Assembly: GCF_014489075.1 (NCBI RefSeq)
Contig: NZ_JACTGR010000002.1
Span: 558,001-622,000, forward strand
DNA: 64,000 nucleotides
Origin: Sphingomonas sp. JC676
GTDB taxonomy: Bacteria; Pseudomonadota; Alphaproteobacteria; Sphingomonadales; Sphingomonadaceae
Direction of reading: 5' to 3'
The translations under genes and the position numbers were made by a program. The notes beneath the pieces are model-generated. The model was not told the DNA's origin and did no database searches. It was given only the letters and a program-made list of their open reading frames with translations. Below, in pieces: positions 53,839-62,568 of this stretch. How positions within the stretch are numbered: position 1 is the stretch's first letter; the number at the start of each line of letters is the position of its first letter.

Positions 53839-54639
53839 TCAAGTCGCATGGTCCTCAAGGATTTTGAGGTCGGTTACGGAGTAGGAAAGGGAATAGCGGA
53901 ACCCTGATTCGACAATGATCGGGGCGAGCAAATGCAGCTCTTCGCCGTGCACTTCCGGAAGATTTAGCTGGCCATCCCCGATCCACGCCTCCGTGACGGT
54001 GAGGTTTTCGGTGATCGACATCGTCAACTCATTGACCGCCGGCGCATCCTGGTAGCCGGTCGTGAGTCGCGGAAAATACCGCAGCAAGACGACCGGGCGG
54101 CGGAGGAATGACAATCCGTCTTCGACGGGCCTCCGCAACGTGACGCGGGCCTCCGCCAGGCGTTGGCCGTGCGCGGAAAGGCTCGCACCGAACCGGCCAC
54201 CGGGCACAACGGGCGCCGCCGCCGGGCTTTCCGCCGGATAGGAGCGCGTCTGGAAAATACTGCCCATCTTCTTGGGAAAGCCCTGCGTCCACCCGCGCGC
54301 CAGTGCGGCATCGTTGTCGACAAAGACGTAGGGGCACCAGGTTACCGGCGTATCGCGATACATGGCATCCAGCAGCACGAACGCTTCGCGATACTGATAG
54401 CGCGCAGGATCAAGATATTCGTCGTTCTGCGCGGTGAACTGCCAGTCCACGAAAATCACGACGGCACGGCCGTTCGACTTCGGATCGGGGGAAAGGCCCC
54501 GCGGCAGCGTGGTCGCGGTCGCATCCGGATCCGCCCGGAATTCGACGCCCACTACATCACCCGAATAGTGCCAGGGCGGCGGCGGCGTTATCGCAGCCTG
54601 ACCGAATGGTGACCTGGGAAGGGTGAAGCCCTTCAGCAT
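53839..54639 (-). CDS. Acetoacetate decarboxylase family protein (copy with PKK motif)
   Basis: 266 residues from ATG 54637-54639, with GGAG seven bases upstream. The ADC fold is seen in PPPPWHYSGDVVGVEF, QNDEYLDPARYQYREAFVLL, CPYVFVDNDAALARGWTQGFPKKMGSI, ending with ENLTVTEAWIGDGQLNLPEV. K123-K124 correspond to the adjacent Lys pair of Clostridium ADC, whose first Lys forms the Schiff base. The substrate need not be acetoacetate; many members act on other keto acids or have no decarboxylase activity. Tandem paralogue at 54818-55618. Confidence 0.88.
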   Translation of the reverse strand: MLKGFTLPRSPFGQAAITPPPPWHYSGDVVGVEFRADPDATATTLPRGLSPDPKSNGRAVVIFVDWQFTAQNDEYLDPARYQYREAFVLLDAMYRDTPVTWCPYVFVDNDAALARGWTQGFPKKMGSIFQTRSYPAESPAAAPVVPGGRFGASLSAHGQRLAEARVTLRRPVEDGLSFLRRPVVLLRYFPRLTTGYQDAPAVNELTMSITENLTVTEAWIGDGQLNLPEVHGEELHLLAPIIVESGFRYSLSYSVTDLKILEDHAT

Positions 54640-54761
54640 TTCTATCTCCAGCGCAGTTCAATTGTTGCGACGGCAGTCCTATTCCGATCGACCGCGACTC
54701 GATTTGATTGCCATGCGCCCGCTTGTTTTCTTCTGCGGAAATCGGAGAAATTTGTATTTAA

Positions 54762-54780
54762 ATTAGTATCATAAACTAAT
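54762..54780. promoter_or_regulatory. AT-rich inverted repeat between the ADC-family genes
   Basis: ATTAGT-N7-ACTAAT in an unusually AT-rich patch (about 54740-54800) of the 178-bp gap between the two decarboxylase-like genes. On the minus strand TATGAT lies within the loop region, close to a -10 consensus, but there is no matching -35. Possible promoter/operator for the downstream copy. Confidence 0.35.
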
Positions 54781-54817
54781 ATGCTAAGAAAAACTTCGGT
54801 GGAGCGAGCAGCAGCTT

Positions 54818-55618
54818 CTAGCCAGTCAAATCCGACAAAACCCTGCATCCGCTGACCGAATAGGAGTATGAGAAGCGAACTCCACGTCCGACCTTGATCG
54901 GCGCCAAGATATCAAGCTCCTCGCCATAGACTTCTGGAAATGTTAGCTGACCGTCCCCAATCCAGATATTTGTGAATGATATGTTCTTCGAGATACAGAG
55001 AACAAGCTCATCTACAGCGGGTCTTTCGTACCCCCCTGCGGTAACACGCGGAAAATAACGCCGCGTTACGATCGGGCGATCAAGAAGGCCAACAAGGCGA
55101 TCCGATCTTTCTCGTAACGTGACGCGCGCTTGCGCCAGCTGTTGTCCGTGTGCGGAGATGCAGGCGGCAAAGCTGCTGTTGTGCGCGAGAGGCGCCGAAG
55201 CGGCGCTGTTCGCGGCAAAGGTGCGGGTTTGTTGAACCGAAGCGAGTTTCCCAGGATAGCCGCAGATCCAACCTCGAAGCAGGGCGGCATCGTTGTCGAC
55301 AAAGGCATAGGGACACCAGGCAATGGGCAAGCCTCGCCATTCAGCGTCCAGCAGAATGAGAAACCCGCGACACTGGTATCGCGCCGGATCGAGATATTCC
55401 TCGTTCTGAGCGGTAAACTGATAGTCGGCAAAGATCGCTACAGCGTGGCCCGTGCACCTGACATCCGGCGCGATTCCCTGGGGCAGAGCATTCGCCGACA
55501 GATCCGGATCACCCCAATATTCCACCGCTAGAACATCGCCCGCGAAATGCCAGGGCGGCGGCGGTATCAAGGCGGCAGTCCCAAGGGGCGAGCGCGGAAC
55601 TGCAAAACCTTTCAGCAT
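54818..55618 (-). CDS. Acetoacetate decarboxylase family protein (PGK variant)
   Basis: 266 residues from ATG 55616-55618 with GAGG upstream, exactly the length of its tandem paralogue and collinear with it (MLKGFAVPRSPLGTAALIPPPPWHF..., ENISF-like end). At the active-site position it has CGYPGKLAS: G123 replaces the first Lys and only K124 remains. Since the first Lys of the pair is the Schiff-base residue in Clostridium ADC, this copy may be inactive as a classical decarboxylase or use another chemistry. A 28-residue N-terminal extension (MPIQAAAPHAW...) is possible but less likely. Confidence 0.87.
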   Translation of the reverse strand: MLKGFAVPRSPLGTAALIPPPPWHFAGDVLAVEYWGDPDLSANALPQGIAPDVRCTGHAVAIFADYQFTAQNEEYLDPARYQCRGFLILLDAEWRGLPIAWCPYAFVDNDAALLRGWICGYPGKLASVQQTRTFAANSAASAPLAHNSSFAACISAHGQQLAQARVTLRERSDRLVGLLDRPIVTRRYFPRVTAGGYERPAVDELVLCISKNISFTNIWIGDGQLTFPEVYGEELDILAPIKVGRGVRFSYSYSVSGCRVLSDLTG

Positions 55619-55819
55619 TTCGAGGTCCTCGCGGGCGGGCAACTTATCGGTATCAACGCGGGAGGTTAGCCAAGCGTGCGGGGCTGCCGCTTGTATGGGC
55701 ATGCTGAAATCTAGGGTTTCTGCGGGCTTCTGCTCGAAAATGGAGCGATCGACTGCTCCCGCCTTGTAGAGCGGCGCGTCAACCAGGTTGGAGAAGGCGG
55801 TCGGCTAATGCGCGACCAG

Positions 55820-57472
55820 CTAGTGTTTGCCGTACTTCTCCCGGAGTTTCTTCTTGTCGACCTTCCCGACGCTCGTCTTGGGCAGGACTTCAACAAACAG
55901 GATCTGGTCCGGGATGCCGAATTTCGAAATCAATCCGGCATCGGCCGAGGCTTTCAGATGCGCCTTTATCAGCGCGTCGCTGAGATCGTCGCCTGTTCGC
56001 GGCTCCCGGACCACGAGCGCCAGCGGTCGCTCGCCCCATTTATCGTCCTTGATCCCGATGACGGCGGCCTCCGACACGCCCTCGCACTGCGAAATAAGGT
56101 CTTCGAGCTGGAGCGACGACACCCATTCGCCGCCGGTCTTGATGACCTCCTTCATCCGGTCGACGATCCGAAGCGAGCCATCCGGGTCGATGATTCCGAC
56201 GTCGCTGGTGTGCATGTAACCGCCGGTCCACAACTGCTCCGAAGCTTCGGGACTGCCGACATAGCCCCGCGTGAGCCACGGCGCCCGCACGACGATCTCG
56301 CCAGGCGTCTTTCCATCCTGCGGCACCGGATTCTGCTCTGCATCGACCAGGCGGATATCAACCAGCGGCGCAGCTATTCCGGCTTTAGTGCGGATATCCA
56401 ATTCCCGCTCCGTAGCCCCCCCAAGATCAGCGGATTTCACTTGCGCGACAGAAAGCAGCGGAGCGGTCTCCGACATTCCGTATCCGGCGAAGACGTCAGC
56501 ACCCAGCTCGAGCGCTTGCTTGACCAGCGCGTGCGGCAGTTCCGAACCGCCGATCACCATCTTCAGGCCCGCCAGATCGGTGTTTGCAGCAGTCGCAGCG
56601 CCAAGCAGCATTTGCAGGAGCGTCGGAACGCCATGCGTGAAGGTCACCCCTTCGGTCTTGATCAGCTTGAGAAGCAAGGCGGGATCGTAGCGACCCGGAT
56701 ATACCTGTTTCACCCCGGACAGCGTCGCGGTCCACGGCATTCCCCAGGCATGCGCATGGAACATCGGGGTCATCGGCATGTAGACGTCGTCGCGGCAAAA
56801 CCGCCCCTGTTTCGCCGCAGCCCCGAAAAAAGCCATTCCCGCAAGCGTGTGCAGAACCAGTTGTCGGTGGCTGAAATAGACTCCCTTCGGAAGGCCGGTG
56901 GTCCCGGTCGTGTAGAAGGTGGTCGCAACCGCATTCTCGTCGAATTCGGGGAAGCTGTAGTCGGGCGAAGCGCAGAGCAGCAGGTCCTCATATTCGCCCG
57001 CGAACGTCAGTCCGCCAATTTGGAACGCCGCGCGGTCCGACATCAGGACCAGCAGCTTCACATTGGGCAATTGGCTCCTGATGCCTTCCAGCATCGGTAC
57101 GAAGTCGTCGTTGACGAGCAGCACCGACGCGCCGGCGTGGTTGATCGTATAGGCGACCTGTTCCGGGGTCAGACGGACGTTCACCGTCTGCAGGACGGCC
57201 CCCATCATCGGCACGGCGAAATAGGCCTCGAGGAACCGGTTGCTGTCCCAGTCGAGCACGCCGACGGTATCGCCGGGGCCGACGCCGAGCGTGGCGAGGG
57301 CGGATGCGAGCCGCCCCACGCGCTCGCGCAACTGGCGATAGGTGAAGCGCTTCAGGTCGCGATAGACGATCTGCTGATCGGGCGCCTGCGCGAGCGGCGT
57401 ATGCCACAGCTGCTTTATCAGAAGCGGATATTCATATGCGGACTTGGCGCCCTGCATGAACTTCCCGGTCAT
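55820..57472 (-). CDS. AMP-forming acyl-CoA synthetase/ligase
   Basis: 550 residues from ATG 57470-57472. ANL-superfamily motifs: P-loop TFYTTGTTGLPKGVYFSH, GGSELPHALVK, GYGMSETAP, TGGYMHTSDVG and DRMKEVIKTGGEWVSSLQLED; C-terminal catalytic Lys in KTSVGKVDKKKLREKYG. Related to medium/long-chain fatty-acid CoA ligases. It would activate the entry carboxylic acid of the cluster. 144 bp separate it from the dehydrogenase upstream; a 7-bp hairpin (57552-57573) lies in that gap without a U-run. Confidence 0.93.
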   Translation of the reverse strand: MTGKFMQGAKSAYEYPLLIKQLWHTPLAQAPDQQIVYRDLKRFTYRQLRERVGRLASALATLGVGPGDTVGVLDWDSNRFLEAYFAVPMMGAVLQTVNVRLTPEQVAYTINHAGASVLLVNDDFVPMLEGIRSQLPNVKLLVLMSDRAAFQIGGLTFAGEYEDLLLCASPDYSFPEFDENAVATTFYTTGTTGLPKGVYFSHRQLVLHTLAGMAFFGAAAKQGRFCRDDVYMPMTPMFHAHAWGMPWTATLSGVKQVYPGRYDPALLLKLIKTEGVTFTHGVPTLLQMLLGAATAANTDLAGLKMVIGGSELPHALVKQALELGADVFAGYGMSETAPLLSVAQVKSADLGGATERELDIRTKAGIAAPLVDIRLVDAEQNPVPQDGKTPGEIVVRAPWLTRGYVGSPEASEQLWTGGYMHTSDVGIIDPDGSLRIVDRMKEVIKTGGEWVSSLQLEDLISQCEGVSEAAVIGIKDDKWGERPLALVVREPRTGDDLSDALIKAHLKASADAGLISKFGIPDQILFVEVLPKTSVGKVDKKKLREKYGKH

Positions 57473-57616
57473 GGTATCAATCCTCAGGAGCTGTTGATCG
57501 CCGACCGCGACCCGCCGCCGATACAAGGTGCCGCCGGTCCCAAGCCGGAGCGCAGCCCCTTTTGCCGGGCTGCAATCCGGGCTTCACTTCCCGGCGGCAT
57601 GCTCATCCCGTATCGA

Positions 57617-58570
57617 CTACGCCTTAGCTTTGGCAGCTTTCGCGCGCAATTCGAGTAGCCCGAGCAGGACCTCGTCCCGCTCCGCGGCCAGATCGTCGAT
57701 CGAGCGCGAACCCACCTCGGCATGAACGCCTTCGATGAGCTTCTGCTGGAGTTCGGGGGTCAGTTCCGGCGAACCCAGGGTCTTCCACCACGCCGTCAAC
57801 GGGCCGGTAAACTGCGCCAGGAAATGCTCCATGCCGCCTTGGCCGCCGCCGAGATGGTTGAGCAGGACCTGGCCCATGATCCCCCAGCGGAGTCCGGGGC
57901 CCCAGCAGACCGCCGTATCGACGTCGGCGACGCTGACGACGCCCTGCTCCACCAGATAATATACCTCGCGGGCCAGTGCGGCTTGCAGCCGGTTGGCGAC
58001 GTGCCCCGGCACCTCCTTGTGCAGGCGGACGGTCTGCTTGCCCAATCCGGTGTAGAATTCAGCGGCGCGCTGGATCGTCTCCTCGGACGTCTTCGCGCCG
58101 CCGACGATCTCGACCAGCGGGACCAGGTGCGGCGGATTGAACGGATGCGCGATCACGCAGCGCTCCGGATGGAACGGGCAACCCGACTGGATCTCGCTCA
58201 TCGTGAGGCCGGACGAGCTCGAGGCGATGATCACGTCGGGCGGCAGCAATGCGTCGAGCTGACCGTAGAGCTTCTTCTTGAAATCGATCCGCTCGGGTCC
58301 GTTCTCCTGGACCAGATCGGCACCCATCACGGCTTCCGCCAGGTCAGCGGTGAAGCTCAGCCGCAGGCGAGAGGCATCGGCGGCGAGGCCCAGCCTTTCG
58401 AGCGCCGGCCAGGCAGCGTCGACAAAGCGTCGCAGCGCCTCTTCCGCATCAGGGGCGATATCGGTCGCCACGACGTCGAGGCCCTTTGCCAGGAACTGCG
58501 CCGCCCAGCTCGCGCCGATGACACCCGTACCGATAATGGCGACCCGAGAGATCGGTTTGTTTCCGGCCAT
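57617..58570 (-). CDS. 3-Hydroxyacyl-CoA/carnitine dehydrogenase-like NAD-dependent enzyme
   Basis: 317 residues. Rossmann motif VAIIGTGVIGASWAAQFLAKGLDVVATD, catalytic SSSSG and AHPFNPPHLVPLVEIVGG with the catalytic His, and a helical C-terminal domain (LRWGIMGQVLLNHLGGGQGGMEHFLAQF, SRSIDDLAAERDEVLLGLL). The single-C-domain length and the GRSI-x-E/D-L-x-x-x-RD tail resemble L-carnitine 3-dehydrogenase and lambda-crystallin/L-gulonate dehydrogenase more than FadB. It would oxidise a beta-hydroxy acid or its CoA ester. It starts two bases after the YWTD-propeller gene ends. Confidence 0.9.
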   Translation of the reverse strand: MAGNKPISRVAIIGTGVIGASWAAQFLAKGLDVVATDIAPDAEEALRRFVDAAWPALERLGLAADASRLRLSFTADLAEAVMGADLVQENGPERIDFKKKLYGQLDALLPPDVIIASSSSGLTMSEIQSGCPFHPERCVIAHPFNPPHLVPLVEIVGGAKTSEETIQRAAEFYTGLGKQTVRLHKEVPGHVANRLQAALAREVYYLVEQGVVSVADVDTAVCWGPGLRWGIMGQVLLNHLGGGQGGMEHFLAQFTGPLTAWWKTLGSPELTPELQQKLIEGVHAEVGSRSIDDLAAERDEVLLGLLELRAKAAKAKA

Positions 58571-58572
58571 GA

Positions 58573-59511
58573 TTACTTCTCCTGTGAAGGGAATTCGGCG
58601 TAGGCTACGCCGGACAGATTGCCCTGGGCGAAGAGAAGCGTACGCGTCTCGGAGCCGTCGAGCTTTGCGGTATAGAGCGAGCCACCGAGGTCGGTGGCGA
58701 ACATCCGGTTACCGGAGACGTCGAGCGCGACGCCGATGCCCTCCATCAGGTCGCCGACGAGAAGCTCGGGCGCGCGTCCATTTGCGGACGGCGCATCGAT
58801 CGACGCGCGATTGACCGTGTTGCCCTGCGGGGGGTTGCCGCGATCCGTCCAGTAGAGAAGGCGGCTTTCGAGATCGAGTTCGAGATCGATCGGCTCAGGC
58901 AGGTCGTCGAACCAGGTCTCGATGTCCGTCCGGCTGGCGGCGTCCTCGCCCTCGGGTATGTCCAGTCCCGCGCGGAAGATGCGTCCAAGGCCGGAATTGT
59001 CCGCCCCCTTCTGCGTCCAGTAGATTTGCCGGCGCTCGGGATCGACCGTGATCCCGACGCACCACTTCGTGGCGTCGCGACTGTCGTCCTCGCCTTCGCC
59101 CGTCTTGACCAGCGTCTCGACGTTCGAGCCGTCGAGATTTGCGCGCATCACGCGCATGCCCTCACGGTCGCACCAGTAGAGCTTGCCGCTCGCCTTCTCG
59201 AGGTGGAGCTGTTTTGGCGTGTGGGTGACGCCCTGGGGAACGATGACCTTGCGATTGCTTCCATCGACGTCGGCGCGCTCGATGGAGCCATCGTCGAGAT
59301 AGGGGATTCCCATATTGGTCCAGTAGATATGGCCGGCCTCGACATCGACCGCGATGCCATCGGGAAGGTGGCAGTCGGTGACGATGACCTTCCGATCGGT
59401 ACCGTCCGGATTCATCGAATGGATGCGGTCGCCACTCAGCTCGAGAACGAACAATCGGCCTCCGACACCGCTCGATGCTGGTTTCGACTTCGTCGCCAAA
59501 GCGTCAGTCAT
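58573..59511 (-). CDS. Cytosolic YWTD-repeat beta-propeller protein
   Basis: 312 residues. Successive blades carry IYWTNMG, LYWCDRE, IYWTQKG, LLYWTDRG and a degenerate MFATDLG, each followed by a 'I-RA-LDGSN--TLV' segment, giving a six-bladed propeller of the LDL-receptor class B (YWTD) type. No signal peptide or TM segment, so it is predicted to be cytosolic, unlike most YWTD proteins. No catalytic residues can be named; a lactonase/SMP30-like hydrolase role is possible, since propellers of that kind hydrolyse lactones. It is tightly coupled (2-bp gap) to the hydroxyacyl dehydrogenase downstream. Confidence 0.85.
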   Translation of the reverse strand: MTDALATKSKPASSGVGGRLFVLELSGDRIHSMNPDGTDRKVIVTDCHLPDGIAVDVEAGHIYWTNMGIPYLDDGSIERADVDGSNRKVIVPQGVTHTPKQLHLEKASGKLYWCDREGMRVMRANLDGSNVETLVKTGEGEDDSRDATKWCVGITVDPERRQIYWTQKGADNSGLGRIFRAGLDIPEGEDAASRTDIETWFDDLPEPIDLELDLESRLLYWTDRGNPPQGNTVNRASIDAPSANGRAPELLVGDLMEGIGVALDVSGNRMFATDLGGSLYTAKLDGSETRTLLFAQGNLSGVAYAEFPSQEK

Positions 59512-59590
59512 AACTATTTCCTTTCAGGTATCAGGCCTTGATGCCGAACGGCTTTCCGGCATCCCGGTGATCGGTTCGTCCGTGGCCGCG

Positions 59591-60376
59591 CTACGCGGCG
59601 GTCGCTGATTTGCTGGCCCCGCCTGCGGCAGGGGAATGTTTTGCGATGAAAGCTGCCAGCGCCGCCTTCGCCTCGTCGGAGCGGACCTGGACGCTGAAGA
59701 CTTCGTTCTCGGCAGCCATCGCCGCCTTGGTGAGTTCGCGGAAGGAGCGCTTCAGAAGTCGCTTGGAAGCTTGCAGCGCACCGGACGGTTTCGCCGCCAG
59801 ATGCCGCGCCGTCTCGGTCGCTGTCGCCAGCAGCTCCTGATCGGACACGACCTTCGTCACCAATCCCAATTCCGCGGCGCGGCTGGCATTGAACGCCGAC
59901 CCCAGCAGGATCAGTTCCGCTGCATGAATGTGCCCGATGGTGTGGGGAAGAATGCCGCTCGATCCGAACTCCGGAACCACGGCAAGGTTGATGAAGGGCA
60001 TCTGGAACTTGGTGCTCTCGCCCGCATAGACGAAGTCGCAATGCAGCAGCATGGTGGTTCCGCCGCCGATCGCGGCACCGTGCACGGCTGCGACCAGCGG
60101 CTTGTCGAAATCGACCAGCGCATTCATGAGCTTGGACTGCGGAGATTCTCCCGCGCCGGGGGGATTCTCCAGGAAATCCTCGATGTCGTTGCCGGCGCTG
60201 AAAGCGTCTCCCGCGCCGTGCCAGAGCACCACTCGGATGCTTTCGTCCCTGGCCGCGCCATCGATGATTTCCGCGAGCCCGATATACATGCCCGACGTCA
60301 TCGCGTTGAGCTTTTCCGGGCGGTTCAATTGAACGCGAAGTATGCCTTCGAAACGTTCGGTGACTATCTCGTCCAT
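59591..60376 (-). CDS. Enoyl-CoA hydratase/isomerase family, isomerase-like
   Basis: 261 residues from ATG 60374-60376 (ATG 60383-60385 adds three). Crotonase fold: VQLNRPEKLNAMTSGMYIGL, DAFSAGNDIEDFL, KPLVAAVHGAAIGGGTTMLLHCDF, FQMPFINLAVVPEFGSSGILPH. Both hydratase Glu positions are replaced (GGGTTM and MPFI), while a Glu is kept in VVPEF, the position used by delta3-delta2-enoyl-CoA isomerases (ECI2 type). So an isomerase role is more likely than hydration. Part of the acyl-CoA operon. Confidence 0.88.
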   Translation of the reverse strand: MDEIVTERFEGILRVQLNRPEKLNAMTSGMYIGLAEIIDGAARDESIRVVLWHGAGDAFSAGNDIEDFLENPPGAGESPQSKLMNALVDFDKPLVAAVHGAAIGGGTTMLLHCDFVYAGESTKFQMPFINLAVVPEFGSSGILPHTIGHIHAAELILLGSAFNASRAAELGLVTKVVSDQELLATATETARHLAAKPSGALQASKRLLKRSFRELTKAAMAAENEVFSVQVRSDEAKAALAAFIAKHSPAAGGASKSATAA

Positions 60377-60438
60377 CGTCTTCATTCTCCGTCGGCCTGA
60401 CAAATACCGAGCTCGGGAGTGGTTGAGGCACCCCGCCC

Positions 60439-61665
60439 CTATGCGGCGCGTTGCGCTGCCTTCGGAACGGTGCCGCTGGCCTGCAGGCCAGCGATCTCCG
60501 GCGTGCTGAAGCCAAGCTGCGTGAGGATTTCTTCGCTGTGCTCGCCGAGCCCGGGCGCGCGCTTGGCCGGAACCTTGGCCACGCCATGGATCTGGAGCGG
60601 GCTGCCGATCGTAAACTCGATATTCCCGCCGGCGCCATCGAGCGGCACCACGATGTCGTTCGCCTTGAGCTGCGGGTCCTTGATCACGTCACCGGGCGCC
60701 TGCACCACGCCGAAGGTGAGATGGGCCTGCTCGAAGATTTCGTGCCAATGCGCCATCGGCTGCGCGGCAAAGGCCTGATCCAGGATCGCCGTGAGCGCCG
60801 CTGAATTCACGGCCTGCTTGGCACCGTCGGCGAACCGGTCATCGGTCAGGAGATCCGGGCGGCCGATTCCGTTGGCCAGCGCCGGCCATTTGTCGGGGGT
60901 CAGGACGATCACGAACCATGAATCGTCAGCCGCCCGGTAGACGTTGAACGTCGCGTTCGGCGGGCTCGCCCGGTCGTGCAGCGGATAGAAGCTGGCATCG
61001 CAAAGCGCCGCCTGCACCGAGACCGCACAGGCCCAGACGCCGGACGCCAGCAAGGAGGTCGTGACGTACGAACCCTTGCCGGTACGTTCACGCCGATAGA
61101 GCGCGGTGACGATTGCCGAATAGAGGCTCACCGCGGTTCCATGGTCGCCGCTGCCGGCCACGGGCAGCGTCGGCGGGGCACCCGCGTCGCGCGTCAGCGA
61201 GAGCAGACCACTGCGGGCCCAATATGCCGTAATGTCGAAGCCGGGCAGCTGGGCGTCTGGCCCGTTGTCGCCATAGCCCGTGACGTCCGCATAGATCAGC
61301 CGCGGGTTCCACTGCGCGACATCGTCATAGCCCAGCTTCAGCTTTTCGCGGGCGGGATGCGGGGTGTTGACGATGAGAACGTCCGCCCACTCGACCAGGC
61401 GCCGCACGACCTCCTTCGCCTCCGGCGATTTCAGGTCGAGCGCCAGGCCACGCTTGTTCCGGTTGTTGAGGTGCCAGGGGTAATTGTCCTTCGCGCGCGG
61501 CTGCGGCGGAATCTTGTAGCCGATGCGCCAGGTGTCGCCCGTTGGCGGCTCGACCTTGATCACCTCGGCGCCGAAATCGGACAGGATCACCGCGGCGCCC
61601 GGCCCGGCGATGAAGCTCGCGAGATCCACCACCTTAAGTCCGGAAAAAATGTTGTCGTTTGCCAT
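60439..61665 (-). CDS. Class III CoA-transferase (CaiB/BaiF family)
   Basis: 408 residues. [72 protein letters not shown] and GSGDHGTAVSLYSAIVTAL (predicted catalytic Asp). Within the cluster it provides a second way, besides the AMP-forming ligase, to load CoA onto the substrate, by exchange with another acyl-CoA. Only 30 bp from the enoyl-CoA hydratase gene upstream. Confidence 0.92.
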   Translation of the reverse strand: MANDNIFSGLKVVDLASFIAGPGAAVILSDFGAEVIKVEPPTGDTWRIGYKIPPQPRAKDNYPWHLNNRNKRGLALDLKSPEAKEVVRRLVEWADVLIVNTPHPAREKLKLGYDDVAQWNPRLIYADVTGYGDNGPDAQLPGFDITAYWARSGLLSLTRDAGAPPTLPVAGSGDHGTAVSLYSAIVTALYRRERTGKGSYVTTSLLASGVWACAVSVQAALCDASFYPLHDRASPPNATFNVYRAADDSWFVIVLTPDKWPALANGIGRPDLLTDDRFADGAKQAVNSAALTAILDQAFAAQPMAHWHEIFEQAHLTFGVVQAPGDVIKDPQLKANDIVVPLDGAGGNIEFTIGSPLQIHGVAKVPAKRAPGLGEHSEEILTQLGFSTPEIAGLQASGTVPKAAQRAA

Positions 61666-61695
61666 GGTCTGGCCTTTCTGGGTTACGGGGGGTCT

Positions 61696-62499
61696 TCAGC
61701 GTCCGCGGAACTGGGCCGCGCGCTTTTCGAGGAAGGCAGTCGTGCCCTCCTTCTTGTCTTCGGTTGCAGCGCAGAGGCCGAAATAGGAGGCTTCGAGCAG
61801 CAGGCCTTCGCCTTGGCTGGTCTCCATCCCCCTGTTCACCGCTTCGAGCGAGAACTTGACCGCGATAGGACTGTTCGAGGCGATCTTGTGCAGGATCGCC
61901 TCGGCGCGGCTGATCAGCTCGGCCGCCGGGACGATCTCGTTGACCAGGCCGATGCGGTACGCTTCCTGCGCGCCGATCATTTCGCCGGACAGGATGAGCT
62001 GAAGCGCGCGCGCCTTGCCCACCAGCCGCGGGAGACGTTGCGTTCCACCGCCTCCGGGAAGAAGGCCGAGCGCGACTTCCGGCTGGCCGAACCGGGCCGA
62101 ATCCACCGCGAGCCTGATCGTGCAGGCCATCGCGGTCTCGCAGCCGCCACCCAGCGCAAAGCCATTCACCGCGGCAACGACGGGCTTGCCGAGATTTTCG
62201 ATGAGATCGAGGACCTGCTGTCCGAAACGGCTGGATTGCTGCGCGTCAAACGCTGCTGCTTGCGCCAGCTCGCTGATGTCGGCGCCCGCGATGAAGGCCT
62301 TGTCGCCGGCGCCGGTCAGGATGACGCCGCGCACCGCCGCGTCCTCTCGCGCGTCTTCAAAGGCCTTGCGCAAGTCCGACCAGGTCGGCGTGTTCAGGGC
62401 GTTGAGGACCTTCGGGCGATTGACCGTGACATAGGCAATGGCACCCTTTTTCTCATAGAGGATGTTGGCGAGCGTCAGGCCCGCCGTTTCCGAAGCCAT
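61696..62499 (-). CDS. Enoyl-CoA hydratase
   Basis: 267 residues with the complete crotonase set: VTVNRPKVLNALN, DKAFIAGADISEL, FALGGGCETAMAC and FGQPEVALGLLPGGGGTQRLPRLVG, keeping both catalytic Glu (GGGCE and QPE). It would hydrate the 2-enoyl-CoA made by the acyl-CoA dehydrogenase. It is separated from that gene by 69 bp holding a strong terminator-like hairpin. Confidence 0.94.
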   Translation of the reverse strand: MASETAGLTLANILYEKKGAIAYVTVNRPKVLNALNTPTWSDLRKAFEDAREDAAVRGVILTGAGDKAFIAGADISELAQAAAFDAQQSSRFGQQVLDLIENLGKPVVAAVNGFALGGGCETAMACTIRLAVDSARFGQPEVALGLLPGGGGTQRLPRLVGKARALQLILSGEMIGAQEAYRIGLVNEIVPAAELISRAEAILHKIASNSPIAVKFSLEAVNRGMETSQGEGLLLEASYFGLCAATEDKKEGTTAFLEKRAAQFRGR

Positions 62500-62513
62500 G
62501 TCGAATCTCCTGT

Positions 62514-62563
62514 CCAGAAAAGGGGCGAGCCAGGGGCTAGAGGAAGGGAACCCCTGGCTCGCC
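62514..62563 (-). terminator. Intercistronic terminator/attenuator after the acyl-CoA dehydrogenase
   Basis: A perfect 13-bp stem (GGCGAGCCAGGGG at 62524-62536 with CCCCTGGCTCGCC at 62551-62563) and a 14-base loop, five bases after the acyl-CoA dehydrogenase stop. On the minus strand it is followed by CCUUUUCUGG. It should end most transcripts there, leaving the dehydrogenase more abundant than the rest of the cluster, or make the downstream genes depend on read-through or another promoter. Confidence 0.75.
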
Positions 62564-62568
62564 TTTGC

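Noticed and set aside
59540..59563. Hairpin GATGCCG-N10-CGGCATC before the YWTD gene region as a terminator
   Set aside because: Only a 7-bp stem and no U-run on the minus strand; kept out of the feature list.
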